Source: Rhyacichthys aspro (Eukaryota; Chordata; Actinopteri; Gobiiformes; Rhyacichthyidae). From it: 64,000 nt of DNA. The DNA is taken from contig CM072170.1 of NCBI GenBank assembly GCA_036850595.1, positions 12,306,303 through 12,370,302 of the forward strand. Reading direction: 5' to 3'. The translations under genes were made by a program, and so were the position numbers. Of this stretch, positions 63,771 through 64,000 are shown one piece after another. Position 1 is the first letter of the stretch, and every line of letters starts with the position of its first letter. Below the pieces are notes generated by a model. The model was not told the DNA's origin. It ran no database searches and saw nothing but the letters and a program-made list of their open reading frames with translations.

Positions 63771-64000
63771 ACTCCGGCCCGTCCATCATGCATGTTTTTA
63801 CACCCAGATTTCCACATATCCTTCTGCTCACCTCACTGTGCGTAACACTTGGGAGAGGAGTGCACCTGTAATTGATTTGAAATTTTCCACTGCTCACTGC
63901 TGTACTATCCTCTGCTTTCTTTCTGGGCAAATTTGAATCTAGTCAGAATGTAAATCCGCTTGCCCTTACCTCTGTCTAGGGGATTGCTGCAGACCTTTTA
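63771..64000 (+). other. napb: napb 3' untranslated region (continues past the window)
   Basis: Non-coding sequence after the stop codon with no poly(A) hexamer before the window ends. Confidence 0.6.

Noticed and set aside
1..64000. CRISPR arrays, tRNA or rRNA genes, phage or plasmid modules
   Set aside because: None was recognised; the exon-intron genes and repeats are vertebrate in kind.

Overview
The window is nuclear genomic DNA of a ray-finned fish, almost certainly a teleost. Every protein-coding gene is split by short GT-AG introns, the encoded proteins are recognisable vertebrate families, intergenic DNA is AT-rich, and simple-sequence tracts and small non-autonomous transposon remnants are scattered through it. 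The species cannot be named from the sequence. No bacterial, plasmid, phage or CRISPR feature is present.

Seven genes are supported, in this order. bmp2 (+) has only its last coding exon here, at 1343-2235. fermt1/kindlin-1 (+) is at 21211-26118, trmt6 (+) at 26985-31059, chgb/chromogranin B (-) at 31825-35742, and an slc23a4-type nucleobase transporter (+) at 44221-47100. gpcpd1 (+) is at 51113-58636 and napb/beta-SNAP (+) at 60719-63770. I reconstructed exon by exon all genes except the missing 5' part of bmp2. The reading frame closes in each, with predicted lengths of 658 (fermt1), 470 (trmt6), 687 (chgb), 451 (slc23a4-like), 676 (gpcpd1) and 296 (napb) residues.

The order bmp2-fermt1-trmt6-chgb-(slc23)-gpcpd1 mirrors human chromosome 20p12, and NAPB also lies on human 20p. 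The first gene is therefore a BMP2 rather than a BMP4 or BMP16 member. Three human genes that lie between FERMT1 and TRMT6 (LRRN4, CRLS1, MCM8) are absent here.

The genes do not form one pathway; they share a conserved chromosomal neighbourhood. About 17 kb without a gene follows bmp2 and about 8 kb lies between chgb and the transporter. The first is the natural place for long-range bmp2 enhancers. trmt6 and chgb are tail-to-tail with 766 bp between their stop codons.

The most unusual points are four. (1) Chromogranin B contains a ten-unit repeat in which dibasic sites bracket short Trp/Arg/His-rich peptides. (2) The slc23a4-like transporter stops right after the NAT signature region, about 150 residues short, although its splice sites and a poly(A) signal are intact. 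(3) The 36-44 kb intergenic region holds a tandem duplication of about 700 bp that carries a minisatellite. (4) napb has a GC-AG intron. I found no wholly unknown multi-gene system.
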